From contig CAZCEC010000034.1 in assembly GCA_964497615.1 (NCBI GenBank), positions 1 to 63,449 on the forward strand: a DNA stretch of 63,449 nucleotides. The letters run 5' to 3'. The notes under the pieces were generated by a model, which saw only the letters and a program-made list of their open reading frames with translations, was not told the DNA's origin and did not search any database. The DNA is from CAZCEC01 sp964497615. Lineage in GTDB: Bacteria > Chloroflexota > Anaerolineae > Anaerolineales > UBA6663. A program made the position numbers and the translations under genes. The first letter of the stretch is position 1; every line of letters begins with the position of its first letter. Of this stretch, positions 41,188-50,685 are shown piece after piece.

Positions 41188-41955
41188 ATGACCCGCAGTG
41201 AACCGTACCCCGGCACCCAGACCGTGCGCCGCGCGGTCGCCCTGCTCAAGGCCTTCTCCGACGACCGGCCCGAGCGCGGCCTGACCGAGTTGGCCCGCGC
41301 CCTGGGCCTCAACAAGACCACCACCTACCGCCTGCTGACTGCGCTGGAAGCGGAGGGCATGGTGGCCCGCGCCGCGCACGGCGAGGCCTACCGCCTCGGC
41401 CCGGCGGCCGTGGCCCTGGGCGGCCAGGCCCTGCGCAGCAGCGACCTGCGCGCTGCCGCCCGCCCCGCGCTGGAGGCCCTCGCCCAATCCACCCAGGAGA
41501 CCGCCACCCTGGAAGTGGTGGTGGATGGGCAGATGCTCATCCTGGACGAGGTGATCGGCTCGCACGTGCTGGGCAGCGCGCAATCGCTGGGCACGCGCTG
41601 GCCCATTCACGCCACCTCCACCGGGCGGGCGGTGCTGGCCCACCTGCCCAGCGCCGAACGCGATGCCCTCCTGCCCGCCCGCCTCCCGCGCCTCACCGCT
41701 CAAACGCTCACGCGCCACGCCGATCTGCGGCAGGCGCTGCGGGTGGCGCGCCAGCGCGGCTATGCGGTGGTGGCCGAGGAGCTTGAGGCCGGCTATGTAG
41801 CCGTGGGCGCGCCGGTCCGCAACTTCGCCGGCCTGGTGCTGGGCGCCATCAGCCTCGGCGGGCCTTCCCTCCGCCTCACGCCCGACCGCTGGCCTGTTTT
41901 GGGGCGGCAGGTGTGCGAAGCCGCCGCCGATATCTCCAAGCGATTGGGAGCCTGA
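41188..41955 (+). CDS. IclR-family transcriptional regulator
   Basis: 255 residues. N-terminal winged helix-turn-helix (RRAVALLKAFSD, GLTELARALGLNKTTTYRLLTALEAEGMV) and a C-terminal effector domain (ATLEVVVDGQMLILDEV, HATSTGRAVLAHLP, GYAVVAEELEAGYVAVGAPVRN). IclR itself represses aceBA in enterobacteria, so control of the neighbouring glyoxylate genes is a natural inference. A TACAAT box at 41152-41157 gives a leader of about 24 bases. Confidence 0.93.
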   Translation: MTRSEPYPGTQTVRRAVALLKAFSDDRPERGLTELARALGLNKTTTYRLLTALEAEGMVARAAHGEAYRLGPAAVALGGQALRSSDLRAAARPALEALAQSTQETATLEVVVDGQMLILDEVIGSHVLGSAQSLGTRWPIHATSTGRAVLAHLPSAERDALLPARLPRLTAQTLTRHADLRQALRVARQRGYAVVAEELEAGYVAVGAPVRNFAGLVLGAISLGGPSLRLTPDRWPVLGRQVCEAAADISKRLGA

Positions 41956-41959
41956 GCGT

Positions 41960-42820
41960 ATGCTCGTTCGATTGCGCGACTATGGCTTCATCCTGGCCGG
42001 GGCCGTGCTCCAGGCGCTCGCGATGGACCTGTTCCTCGTGCCCGGCCAATTGGCGGCCGGCGGCGTCAGCGGCGCGGCCCAAATCATCAACGGCTACACC
42101 GGCTGGCCCATCGGCGTCATGATCCTGATTGGCAACGTGCCGTTGTTCGCGCTCGGCTGGCGTCATCTGGGCGGCCGGCGCTTCATGGCCCGCACGGTCA
42201 CGGCGGTGGTGCTGTATGCGCTCCTGCTGGATGGCCTGACCTACATCCTGCCCGCCGGCCTCACCGGCGACAACCTGCTCAACGCCCTGTTTGGCGGCGT
42301 GCTGGGCGGCATCGGCATGGGCCTCGTCTTTCGCGGCCAGGGCACCAGCGGCGGCACCGACATCCTCGCGCGCCTGCTCGTCAAGTGGCGCGGCGTGTCG
42401 CTCAGCCAGAGCTACCTGGTGACGGATGCCCTCATCGTGCTGCTGGCCGGCCTGACGTTCAGTTGGACCCTGGCGTTGTATGCCCTGGTGGGGCTGTACG
42501 TCTCCGGGCTGGCGGCGGAGGCGGCCTCCGAAGGATCGGCGGTCGTGCGCGCGGCTACCATCATCACCAACCGGCCCGAGGCCGTCGCCAAGAGCATCCT
42601 GAGCGACTTGCAGCGCGGCGTCACCATGTGGCCCGGCACGGGCATGTACTCCGGCGAGGCGCGCCGCATCCTCTTCTGCGCCGTCAGCCGCGCCGAGGTC
42701 GGCCAGCTCAAGGCCATCATCCATGAGGCCGACCCGAGGGCGTTCGTGGTCATCGGGCAGGCGCACGAGGCGCTGGGCGAAGGCTTCAACCCGCTGGGGG
42801 AAGGAGGCCGCGCGGCATGA
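41960..42820 (+). CDS. YitT-family membrane protein (DUF161/DUF2179)
   Basis: 286 residues. Five or six transmembrane helices with the family motif FLVPGQLAAGGVSGAAQII and GLVFRGQGTSGGTDILARLL, then a cytoplasmic DUF2179 domain (AATIITNRPEAVAKSIL, RGVTMWPGTGMYSGEARRILFCAVSRAEVGQLKAII). Function of the family is uncertain; transport of an amino acid or nucleotide has been suggested. Starts 4 bases after iclR and overlaps the peptidase gene. Confidence 0.9.
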   Translation: MLVRLRDYGFILAGAVLQALAMDLFLVPGQLAAGGVSGAAQIINGYTGWPIGVMILIGNVPLFALGWRHLGGRRFMARTVTAVVLYALLLDGLTYILPAGLTGDNLLNALFGGVLGGIGMGLVFRGQGTSGGTDILARLLVKWRGVSLSQSYLVTDALIVLLAGLTFSWTLALYALVGLYVSGLAAEAASEGSAVVRAATIITNRPEAVAKSILSDLQRGVTMWPGTGMYSGEARRILFCAVSRAEVGQLKAIIHEADPRAFVVIGQAHEALGEGFNPLGEGGRAA

Positions 42821-44205
42821 TGTCTTCGGCGGCGCTGAGCGCGCACACGTACCTGGACGAGCATTGGCCCGCGCATCTGGCCGAGACTCAAGCCTTCCTG
42901 CGCCAGCCCAGCATCTCCGCGCAGGGGCTGGGTCTGCGCGACACCGCCGGCCTTCTGCGGCAGTGGCTGGAGGCGGCGGGCGCGGGCGTCACCTTCTTCG
43001 GCCCGGAGGCGCAGCCCATCGTCTACGCCGAGTGGAATGTGGGCGCGCCCAAGACCCTGCTGGTCTATGGCATGTACGACGTTCAGCCCGTGGACGACCA
43101 GCCCTGGACCACGCCCCCCTTTGCCGCCGAAATCTGGGACCACCCCGAGGGCGGCGAGAGCATCGTGGCGCGCGGCGCCTGCAACTCCAAGGGCCCGCTG
43201 ATGGCCTTCCTGCACGCGCTGGCCGCCCTGCGCGCCGCGGGCGGCCTGCCGGTGAACATCAAGTGGACCATCGAGGGCGAAGAGGAAATCGGCAGCCCCA
43301 GCCTGCCCGGCTTCTACGCCGCCCACCAGGACCGGCTGCGGGCCGACGCCGCCTTCGAGCCCTTCTGGAGCCAGCTTCACAACGGCGGCCGGCCCCTCAT
43401 CACCCTGGGCACCAAGGGCGTCGTCGGTCTGGAGTTCACCTGCCGCTCCGGCGCGTGGGGCGGCCCGCGCGAGGCCATCCATTCCAGCTATGGCGCCATC
43501 CTCGGCTCGCCCGCCTGGCGGCTCGTCCAGGCCCTGCACACCCTGGTGGATGAGCACCAGCACCTGACCATTGATGAACTGCCTCGCTTCGGCGAGATGC
43601 GCCCCGGCGACGAGCGCCTGCTGCGCGTGTTGGCCGAGCACATGGACCCGGACGAGGTCCTGGCCGAGCTTGGCGCGGAACGCCTCAAGCAGGAGCTTTC
43701 ACCCCTGGAGGTGGCCCGCCTCAACCAGTTCGCGCCGGTGCTCAACATCAACGGCCTGCAATCGGGCTACCAGGGCGCGGGCAGCCACACCATCATCCCC
43801 AACTCGGCCCGCGCCCTATGCGACCTGCGCCTGCCCCCCGGCATGCCGGTGGAGGACACCCTCGCCTCCCTGCGCCGGCACCTGGCGCGCCGCGGCTTCG
43901 GCGACATCGAGATCGCGGTCGACTCCGGCTATCCCGCCGCCCGCACCCCGCTGGAAGCGCCCGTGGTCGAGGCCCTGCGGCAAACCTATATCGCGCACGG
44001 CTACGACCCGCTGGTGCGCCCGGTCGAGCCTTCCGCCACTCCCTACTACCTGTTCACCGACGTGCTGGGCCTCAACTTCGCCTGGGGCGGGCTGGGCGCG
44101 GCCGGCGGCAGCCACGGCCCGGACGAGTGGTGCTCCGTGGCCGGTCTGCGCGACATGCAGAAATCCCTCGCCACCTTCCTCACCGCCTACGGCGAGGGTG
44201 CCTGA
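42817..44205 (+). CDS. M20-family metallopeptidase (dipeptidase-like)
   Basis: 462 residues. Zinc sites are visible in LVYGMYDVQPVDD and IEGEEEIGSPSLPGF, with ARGACNSKGPL supplying the bridging Asp region as Asn in this copy, and HGPDEWCSV near the C-terminus. A dimerisation (lid) domain occupies the middle. The N in place of the usual bridging Asp (RGxxDxKG) is notable and could impair catalysis. ATG 42817 has AAGGAGG at 42801-42807; an ATG three bases later is equally possible. Cytoplasmic. Confidence 0.85.
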   Translation: MMSSAALSAHTYLDEHWPAHLAETQAFLRQPSISAQGLGLRDTAGLLRQWLEAAGAGVTFFGPEAQPIVYAEWNVGAPKTLLVYGMYDVQPVDDQPWTTPPFAAEIWDHPEGGESIVARGACNSKGPLMAFLHALAALRAAGGLPVNIKWTIEGEEEIGSPSLPGFYAAHQDRLRADAAFEPFWSQLHNGGRPLITLGTKGVVGLEFTCRSGAWGGPREAIHSSYGAILGSPAWRLVQALHTLVDEHQHLTIDELPRFGEMRPGDERLLRVLAEHMDPDEVLAELGAERLKQELSPLEVARLNQFAPVLNINGLQSGYQGAGSHTIIPNSARALCDLRLPPGMPVEDTLASLRRHLARRGFGDIEIAVDSGYPAARTPLEAPVVEALRQTYIAHGYDPLVRPVEPSATPYYLFTDVLGLNFAWGGLGAAGGSHGPDEWCSVAGLRDMQKSLATFLTAYGEGA

Positions 44206-44391
44206 CGTTTCCAAAGCCAACTTGGCTGCGTGCAGATGTTACCTAATCCGCGCCCAAGCATGGTCGTGAATCCTTACGGTCCCGCTAAATGGTCGCAAAG
44301 CGCACGGTTTTTAACGGAACCGTGGTGAGGATCAGGCCAATGGTCGGATGCGGATTAGAACCGCAGTCCCAGTTTGCTGTCAGGGGAGTTC

Positions 44392-47300
44392 CTATTTCCC
44401 AACCACAGGATAGAACATCACATACGGCGCCGGCCCAATGCTTGCGGTGGCGGTGATGACCACGGCCGGTTGTGAGGGATCGTTGCTTATCAGCACCAGC
44501 GGTCCCACAAACGGGTCCGGGTGCCACGCCGCATAGCCATAGCCGCTCAGCGTGGCCGTCAGCGTGACCGTCTCACTCGGCATCACCCACTGCTCCACCG
44601 GTTCGACTCCGAGCCATAGCGTGGGCAAGGGTTGGTTGTGCATCCGCCACATGCGGCCCGCCAGCTCCACCGGCGCCTTGTAGCAGGCCAGGCTCTGCCC
44701 CCGCGTCCCGTCGTGCCCCATGCCCATGCTCCACCGGAACGGCGGCGCCGCCATCGCGCCGTACAGATACTCAACCTGCCCCGAGGCGTGCATCGCCAAC
44801 TGAAAGGTATAGGTCGGCGGGTCCGCCACCGGCGTCTCCAGCCACGGCGGCACCGCCTCGAAGCTCACCACAAAGGTGTCCCCATCCACCTGTCCCGCGC
44901 GCACCGCGCCGCCCTGGCTCGGGTCCAGGTCGGTCCAAAAAGGCGCCAGCGTCAGCGGCGGCACGCTGCCGTTGGGCAGGCAACTGGCGAAGGGCGCGGC
45001 CGAGCCGGGCAGCGCGCCGCTGACGAACCCGTTCGAGCTGAGATACACCTTGCTGACGACGGCGCCGTTGATGGGCAGATCAAACCCCAGGCTCAGCGGC
45101 TCCGGGTAGATCATGTCGTCCGTCAGGCTCAGCGCCTCGAAGGCGCTCAGGTCATACAGCCCGCCGGCCGGCTCGCCCGCCGCCTCCACGATCCACTCCA
45201 ACGGCGCCACGCCCGCCGTCAGCGACAGCGGCTGCGTCCCCGCGTTGCTGATCGTGAACGGCACGCTGACCTGTTCCGCAAAAGCCAGGGTGGCGCTCAG
45301 CGCCGGGCTGCTGGTGATGAGATGCGGCAAGTCCGCCGTCAGGGCAATGGTCACCGCCGAGGGGTCCACAAGCAGCACGTTCTCGGTGGCGCTCAGGTAG
45401 CCGGTGGCCTCCGCATTGAGCATGTATGGACCGGTGGGCAGCGTGGCCGTGAAGTGCCCGGCGTAGTCAGTCTGAACTTCTGGTCCGCCGCCAATCCGCA
45501 CCCGGCCATACACCGGCTGTCCGTGCCAGGTATCAATCAGCGCGCCGGTTAGCGGGGCTGTGCCGGGCGTGTCCAGCACTTCGAATTGGATGGGGATGTG
45601 GGTCATCTCGCCCGCCCGCATCACGAGCAGCCGGGCCTCGTAGAGGCCGGGCGCGCTCACCTGGCGCGCATCCAGCGTGATCTCGACCAGGCCAATCCCG
45701 TCCGCGGGCAGCGAGGCGCTGGCCGGCGCCGAGAGCCAGGGCACATCCACGCGCACCGCCTCCACTGCGCTGCGGGCGTCCACCCGCCCCCAGCCATAGA
45801 CGTTGTTTGGCGAGACGAGCCCCCCCTCGCCGCACTCCGCCGTCGGGCGGGGCAGGGCGCTGCCCGTCAGCGCGGCCCGCGTGGCCGCCAGGTCCCCAAT
45901 CAGGGTGGGGTTGGCCGACCACAACAGCGCTGCCACGCCCGCCACATGCGGCGCCGCCATCGAGGTGCCGTTCTGCGTCTTCACCCCGCCATCGGGCCAG
46001 GTCGAGGGCACGCCCACGCCCGGAGCGCTCAGGTCCGGCTTCAGCAGCCCATCGGCGGCCGGCCCGCGCGACGAAAAGTCGGCAATGGCATCCTGCGTGT
46101 CCGTTGCTCCCACCGCCAGGCTGGCCGCGTAGTTGCCGGGTGAGGTCGTCGATTCGCAGCCGTTCAGCGCGCCGCTGTTGCCGGCCGCGAACACGGAGAA
46201 GATGCCCGCCGCGTTCCAGGCCGTCACATAGCCCAGGTACCACTCATCTTCCCCTAGCTTGCCCCACGAGTTGTTGATGATATGGGGCCGCAGGTCGGGC
46301 CGCGGGTTCGTGCCCGCCAGGTTGGTGGGCGCCAGCAGCCATTGCGCGCCGCGGATCAGCGCCTCATCCGAGCAGAAGACGCCCTGGCAGCCGCGCACCG
46401 CCATCCACTGCGCGCCCGGCGCCACGCCCAGGCTTGAGTAATCCCCCGCTGCGCCGCCCACCATCGTGCCCATGGTGTGGGTGCCATGCCCGGCCCCGTC
46501 CACCGGCGCCGGCAAGGCCGGCTCCCCCGCCGCGTCGTACCAGTTGTAGTCGTGGCTCAGCCCGCCCGGCGACCAGCCGCGGTACTGCTCCAGCAGCGCC
46601 GTGTGCGTCACATACACGCCGGTATCCAGGTTGGCGACCACGATGCCCGCGCCGCGCACCCCCCAGTCGGCCCACACGCTGGGCGCGCGGATGCGCTCCA
46701 CGCCCCACGCCACCTGCGCTTCGCCGCTCTCTGCCCCGCCGGTCATGTCACTCCGAACCCGCCACGGTTCGCCGGAACTGGCAAGGTCCTGGCCCCACGC
46801 CACCTGCGCTTCGCCGCTCTCTGCCCCGCCGGTCATGTCACTCCGANNNNNNNNNNNNNNNNNNNNNNNNNNNNNNNNNNNNNNNNNNNNNNNNNNNNNN
46901 NNNNNNNNNNNNNNNNNNNNNNNNNNNNNNNNNNNNNNNNNNNNNNACCCGCCACGGTTCGCCGGAACTGGCAAGGTCCTGGCGCGGGTGAGGAGTCTTG
47001 CCCTCCGGCAGTTGTGCGCCCGCCACGCCCATATCCAGCGCGTGAATCGTGTTGCCCATCACCAGCGCCACTTCCGGCCGGCTCGCCGCCCATTGGGCCA
47101 GCCCCACATCGCCAGTGACCGCTATCGCATTCACGATCCAGTAGGGCCGGGGCGCATAGCCCGCGTCGCGCAGCGCCCTCAGCAGCGGCCCCTGGCTGTG
47201 CGCGGCCTGGGCCTGGAGCGCAGCGACCACCGCCGCCCCGCGCGCGTTCCAGTCCGCGATAAGGGCTGCGGCGCTCAAATCGGCCTGTTCGTCCAGATAG

Positions 47301-47641
47301 ATGAGCAGATCGCCCTGGCCATCCGGGGCCGCGGCCAGGTCGTCCAGCAGGCCCGGAGCCAATGGGCCGGGCACCTCCGGCAAGGGGACGCGCAGGGGGG
47401 CCGCCGGCTGGCTGGCCGCCGCGCCAACTGCCGTCTCAAATGCCTCGTACAATAGAACTTCGGTGGCGTCCTGGCCGGTGTTGTCCAGCTTCGCCCCAGC
47501 CGTGACGACTGTTCCCAGGGGGGCGCTGACGATGACGGGGTCGCCAGCCAGCAGCGGCTCGGTTTGTCTCGGGCGGCCGGCGGGCACGAGCACCAGGGCG
47601 GCCAGCAGCGCCCTCACAACCGGATTGAGTTGGAGTCGCAT
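44392..47641 (-). CDS. Secreted S8 subtilisin-like serine protease, interrupted by an assembly gap
   Basis: About 1049 residues if the gap is closed with no added unit. Signal peptide at the N-terminus (MRLQLNPVVRALLAALVLVPA), then an I9-like propeptide (LIYLDEQADL, NAIAVTGD). After the repeat insertion comes the catalytic domain with the triad motifs VANLDTGV (Asp), GAGHGTHTMGTM (His) and NGTSMAAPHVAG (Ser). The C-terminal half has beta-sandwich and PEGA/carboxypeptidase-regulatory-like segments (GRVRIGGGPEVQTDYAGHF). The frames on the two sides of the 100 N differ by one, but this is an artefact of the gap size. Start is ATG 47639-47641; a minus-strand TATAAT is at 47703-47698. Confidence 0.88.
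46703..46982. repeat. In-frame 90-bp tandem repeat inside the subtilase gene
   Basis: The unit at 46703-46792 recurs at 46793-46846 (first 54 bases) and 46947-46982 (last 36 bases). 54 plus 36 makes exactly 90, so the two partial pieces join into one unit and the gap hides a whole number of further units. On the minus strand each unit encodes 30 residues, from GQDLASSGEPWR to AESGEAQVAW. The DNA includes GTCACTCCGAACC and a GGTTCG return, related to the GTCATTCCGA repeats elsewhere. It separates propeptide from catalytic domain. Confidence 0.9.
46847..46946. other. Assembly gap of 100 N within the 90-bp repeat
   Basis: Exactly 100 N. The flanks CACTCCGA and ACCCGCCACG are adjacent in the intact unit, so the true content should be zero or a multiple of 90 bases. 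Confidence 0.97.
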
Positions 47642-47697
47642 CACCGTCGGCAACCGCGCCTACCGGGCGCACATTGGACCACTTTCCACGAGACCGC

Positions 47698-47703
47698 ATT
47701 ATA
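47698..47703 (-). promoter_or_regulatory. Candidate -10 box of the subtilase gene
   Basis: TATAAT on the minus strand, 56 bases before the protease ATG, in the short divergent gap facing the creatininase gene. No clear -35. Confidence 0.35.
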
Positions 47704-47719
47704 GCGGCAAGGAGGCAAC

Positions 47720-48541
47720 ATGAACGCGATGACCGAGTGGCGCTACGACCGGCTGACCTGGCCGCAGATGCGCGCGGCGATTGCGCGCCGGCCCCAGCCG
47801 GTGGTGGCCATCCCGTTTGGGGCGGTGGAGGACCACGGCCCCCATCTCCCCCTCTCCACCGACAACGACATCCTGGACTCGGTGCTGGCCGAGGCGGGCC
47901 GCCGCGCCGCGGGCGACCTGCTGGTCCTGCCCGCCATCCCCTTTGGCCTGGACGAGCACCACATGGACTTCCCCGGCACCATTACCGTCGACATGGAAAC
48001 CTGCCTGGCCTACGTCTCGCAGGTCGCCATCTCGGTGGCGCGGCACGGCTTCACCCACCTCTTCATCGTCAACGGGCACGGCTCCAACCAGTCCATCTGC
48101 GACCTGGCGGCGCGCAAGTGCGTCCTGGCGACGGGCGTCATCTGCGCGGCCACCACCATCAACGCCGCCGTCAGCCCCGCCCTGGTGAACGATGTGCTGG
48201 AGGCCAACCGCCAGGGCGGGTTTGGCAGCGTCGGCCACGCCTGCGAGTACGAGACGGCCATGATGCTCCACGCCCACCCGGCCCTGGTGCAGATGGATCA
48301 GGCGCGCCGCGACATCGGCCAGCTCAAGCTCAAGTATTTCAATTGGGACTTCCCGGAGCCCAGCGCCTACGCCTGGCAGGACTGGTGGAGCCGCTTCTCA
48401 GCCGAGGGCGTTTGCGGCGACGCCGCAGCCGCCACACCCGAATTTGGGGCGCTCATGTTCGAAACCACCGTCACCCGCTTCGTGGAAATGGTCCGCGAGT
48501 TTCGCACCATCCCCCTCCGCGACCGCGTGGACCACCACTGA
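47720..48541 (+). CDS. Creatininase-family amidohydrolase
   Basis: 273 residues. Metal-binding motifs of the family are intact: VAIPFGAVEDHGPHLPLSTDND (Glu, His and Asp ligands), GLDEHHMDFPGT, IVNGHGSNQS and GHACEYETAMML. Members hydrolyse creatinine, or open rings in cofactor pathways such as mycofactocin (MftE) and F420-related routes. AAGGAGG lies upstream of the ATG. Its proximity to a sarcosine-oxidase-like gene at 55345 is suggestive of creatinine use, but no creatinase is present in the window. Confidence 0.88.
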   Translation: MNAMTEWRYDRLTWPQMRAAIARRPQPVVAIPFGAVEDHGPHLPLSTDNDILDSVLAEAGRRAAGDLLVLPAIPFGLDEHHMDFPGTITVDMETCLAYVSQVAISVARHGFTHLFIVNGHGSNQSICDLAARKCVLATGVICAATTINAAVSPALVNDVLEANRQGGFGSVGHACEYETAMMLHAHPALVQMDQARRDIGQLKLKYFNWDFPEPSAYAWQDWWSRFSAEGVCGDAAAATPEFGALMFETTVTRFVEMVREFRTIPLRDRVDHH

Positions 48542-48547
48542 ATGATC

Positions 48548-49534
48548 CTACCGCCTTCGCGGGTCAAACGCATCCCGCAGCCCGTCGCCGACGAAGTTGA
48601 TGCTCAGCACCGTCAGCAAGATCAGCGTGCCGGGGAAGAACCAGATCCACGGGGCCGTCTCCAGCTCGTCGCGGGCGCTTTCGAGCATGTTGCCCCAACT
48701 GGCGGTGGGCACCTGCACCCCCAGTCCAAAGAAGCTCACGTAGGCCTCCGACAGGATGGCGGCGGCGACGCCCAGCGTGGCCGAGACGATGATGGGCGCC
48801 AGGGTGTTGGGCAGCAAGTGCGTCAGGATGATGCGGACGTTGGACACGCCCAGCGCCTGCGCCGCCGCCACGTAGTCCAGCTCGCGCAGCGACAGCACGT
48901 TGGCGCGCACGATGCGGGCCAGGTACATCCACGACGTCGCGCCGATGACGATCACTAGCACAATGACGCTGCCCGTCAGCTCCCGGCCCAGGAGGTTCAT
49001 CGTCGGCAGCCGGCCCCCGAAGAACTTGGCCGCCACGATGAGCAGGAACAGCGACGGCACGGTCAACATCGCTTCGGTGAAGCGCATCAGCAGGCTGTCC
49101 ACCCAGCCGCCATAATAGGCCGCCGCTGCGCCCACCAGCGTGCCCAGCAGCACCTCCAGCAGCGTCGCGGTGAGGCCGATCAGCAGCGAGATTTGCCCGC
49201 CATAGATCGTGCGGGCGAAGATGTCGCGGCCAATCTCGTCGGTGCCAAAAATGTGCTCGCGCGACGGCGGCTCCAGCTTGCGGCCCGTATCGTTGCAGTT
49301 GGCCCAGGCCTCGCCCGTCAGCACCTGCTGGTAGTCCTCGCAGTAGCCCCGCGACCACAGCATCCCGCCCAGAAACGCATACACCCCCAGGCCGATCAGC
49401 ACTACCACGCCGAGCATGGCCATGCGGTGCCGCCGGAAACGCCGCCACGCCAACTGCGCCGGCGACAACGGCTGGTAGCTTAGTTCGGCCACGGGCCGGG
49501 CGTCGGGGTGCGCGGGGGCGGTGAGGGTCGCCAT
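48548..49534 (-). CDS. Peptide/nickel-type ABC transporter permease (DppC/OppC)
   Basis: 328 residues. N-terminal OppC-type leader segment (LAWRRFRRHRMAMLGVVVL), an unusually Cys-bearing loop after the first helix (RGYCEDY, WANCNDTG), HIFGTDEIGRDIFARTIYGG, five further helices and the EAA loop DYVAAAQALGVSNVRIILTHLLPN. The C-terminal DGLRDAFDPRRR is typical. Last gene of the importer operon, 12 bases after the other permease. No ATPase genes (DppD/DppF) follow; they must be elsewhere. Confidence 0.93.
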   Translation of the reverse strand: MATLTAPAHPDARPVAELSYQPLSPAQLAWRRFRRHRMAMLGVVVLIGLGVYAFLGGMLWSRGYCEDYQQVLTGEAWANCNDTGRKLEPPSREHIFGTDEIGRDIFARTIYGGQISLLIGLTATLLEVLLGTLVGAAAAYYGGWVDSLLMRFTEAMLTVPSLFLLIVAAKFFGGRLPTMNLLGRELTGSVIVLVIVIGATSWMYLARIVRANVLSLRELDYVAAAQALGVSNVRIILTHLLPNTLAPIIVSATLGVAAAILSEAYVSFFGLGVQVPTASWGNMLESARDELETAPWIWFFPGTLILLTVLSINFVGDGLRDAFDPRRR

Positions 49535-49546
49535 GCTGGGTCGCGC

Positions 49547-50578
49547 TCAGGAGAGCCGGATGCGCGGGTCGAGGAACGAATACGCCAGGTCGGTCAGCAG
49601 TTGGAAGATCACCACTGCCGCCGCGATAAACATCAGAATGCCCATCAGCACGGGGAAGTCGCTGCGGTTGGTATGCTCAATGAACATGCGCCCCATGCCC
49701 GGCCAGGCAAAGATGCGCTCGGTGACGACCGCCCCGGCCATCAAAAACGGGATGTCCAGCCCGATCAGGGTGACAAACGGCAGCGAGGCGTTCTTGAGCG
49801 CATGCCGGAAGACGACGAACCATTCGCGCACGCCCTTGGCGCGCGCCGTGCGAATGTAATCCTGGTGCAGCACCTCCAGCATGCTGGAGCGCACGTAGCG
49901 GCTGTAGCCCGCCACGCTGATGATGGCCAGTGTCGCCACCGGCATGATCATGTGCTTGGCGATCTCGAACGGCTCCGGCCCCACCGCCGGGTTATACATG
50001 CCCTGCGTGGGCAGGTAGGGCAGCCCCCAGCGCTTGAAGTTCACCCCAAACAGGTACATCATCCCCAGCGCCAGCCAGAACACCGGCATCGAGTAGCCGA
50101 CAAAGGCGGTGGCGGTGATGAGGTTGTCCGTCTTGGAGTAGGGCCGCAGGGCGGAGTACACGCCGATGGCGAGCGATAGCAGGATGATCAGGATTTCGCA
50201 CGTCACCATCAGCAGCAGCGTGTTGGGCAGCCGGTCGAAGATCATGTCCAGCACCGGCTCGCGCGTCACCAGCGAAATGCCCAGGTCGCCGCGCAGGATG
50301 CCGCGCCGCGGGCCGGGCGTCTCGCCCACGCCGTCGCCGTCCATGTCCAGCCTCAGCCAGTCGTTGCCCACTAACCACACCAGGTACTGCACGTGGATGG
50401 GCTGGTCCAGCCCCCACATGCGCCGTAGGCGCTCCTTTTCCTCCGGCCGCACCGGCACGCGCCCGCCCAGCGTCGCGATCGGGTCGCCCATGTTCATCAT
50501 CAGCCCGAACAGGATCAGGCTGATGATGAAGAGTTGCGGGATGCCCTGGAGCAGCCGGCGGATGGCGTAGTTAATCAT
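49547..50578 (-). CDS. Peptide/nickel-type ABC transporter permease (DppB/OppB)
   Basis: 343 residues. MINYAIRRLLQGIPQLFIISLILF is the usual first helix, RPEEKERLRRMWGLDQPIHVQYLVWL follows, and the EAA loop DYIRTARAKGVREWFVVFRHALKNA is complete. The protein carries an extended periplasmic segment around residues 70-95 (DWLRLDMDGDGVGETPGPRRG) not seen in short OppB proteins. Forms the channel with the adjacent DppC-like protein. Confidence 0.93.
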   Translation of the reverse strand: MINYAIRRLLQGIPQLFIISLILFGLMMNMGDPIATLGGRVPVRPEEKERLRRMWGLDQPIHVQYLVWLVGNDWLRLDMDGDGVGETPGPRRGILRGDLGISLVTREPVLDMIFDRLPNTLLLMVTCEILIILLSLAIGVYSALRPYSKTDNLITATAFVGYSMPVFWLALGMMYLFGVNFKRWGLPYLPTQGMYNPAVGPEPFEIAKHMIMPVATLAIISVAGYSRYVRSSMLEVLHQDYIRTARAKGVREWFVVFRHALKNASLPFVTLIGLDIPFLMAGAVVTERIFAWPGMGRMFIEHTNRSDFPVLMGILMFIAAAVVIFQLLTDLAYSFLDPRIRLS

Positions 50579-50634
50579 GCGGGTCTTCAGGCCGCGGCCC
50601 GCGCACCGAGGCGCACCTGCCGCGTCACACCCCA

Positions 50635-50666
50635 GCCCGGCGGGAGGGCGCGCCCTCCCGCCGGGC
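50635..50666. repeat. Perfect 32-bp palindrome between binding-protein and permease genes
   Basis: GCCCGGCGGGAGGGCG followed by its exact reverse complement. In mRNA it would form a very stable hairpin in the gap between the solute-binding-protein stop (50686) and the permease start (50578). There is no T-tract, so it is better explained as a 3' stabiliser that raises binding-protein mRNA over permease mRNA, as REP hairpins do in other importer operons. Confidence 0.85.
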
Positions 50667-50685
50667 CGGGCGGTTCACTTTGGGC

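Noticed and set aside
46847..46946. Subtilase frameshift or pseudogene
   Set aside because: The frame difference comes only from a 100-N placeholder; the flanks join into an exact 90-bp in-frame unit.
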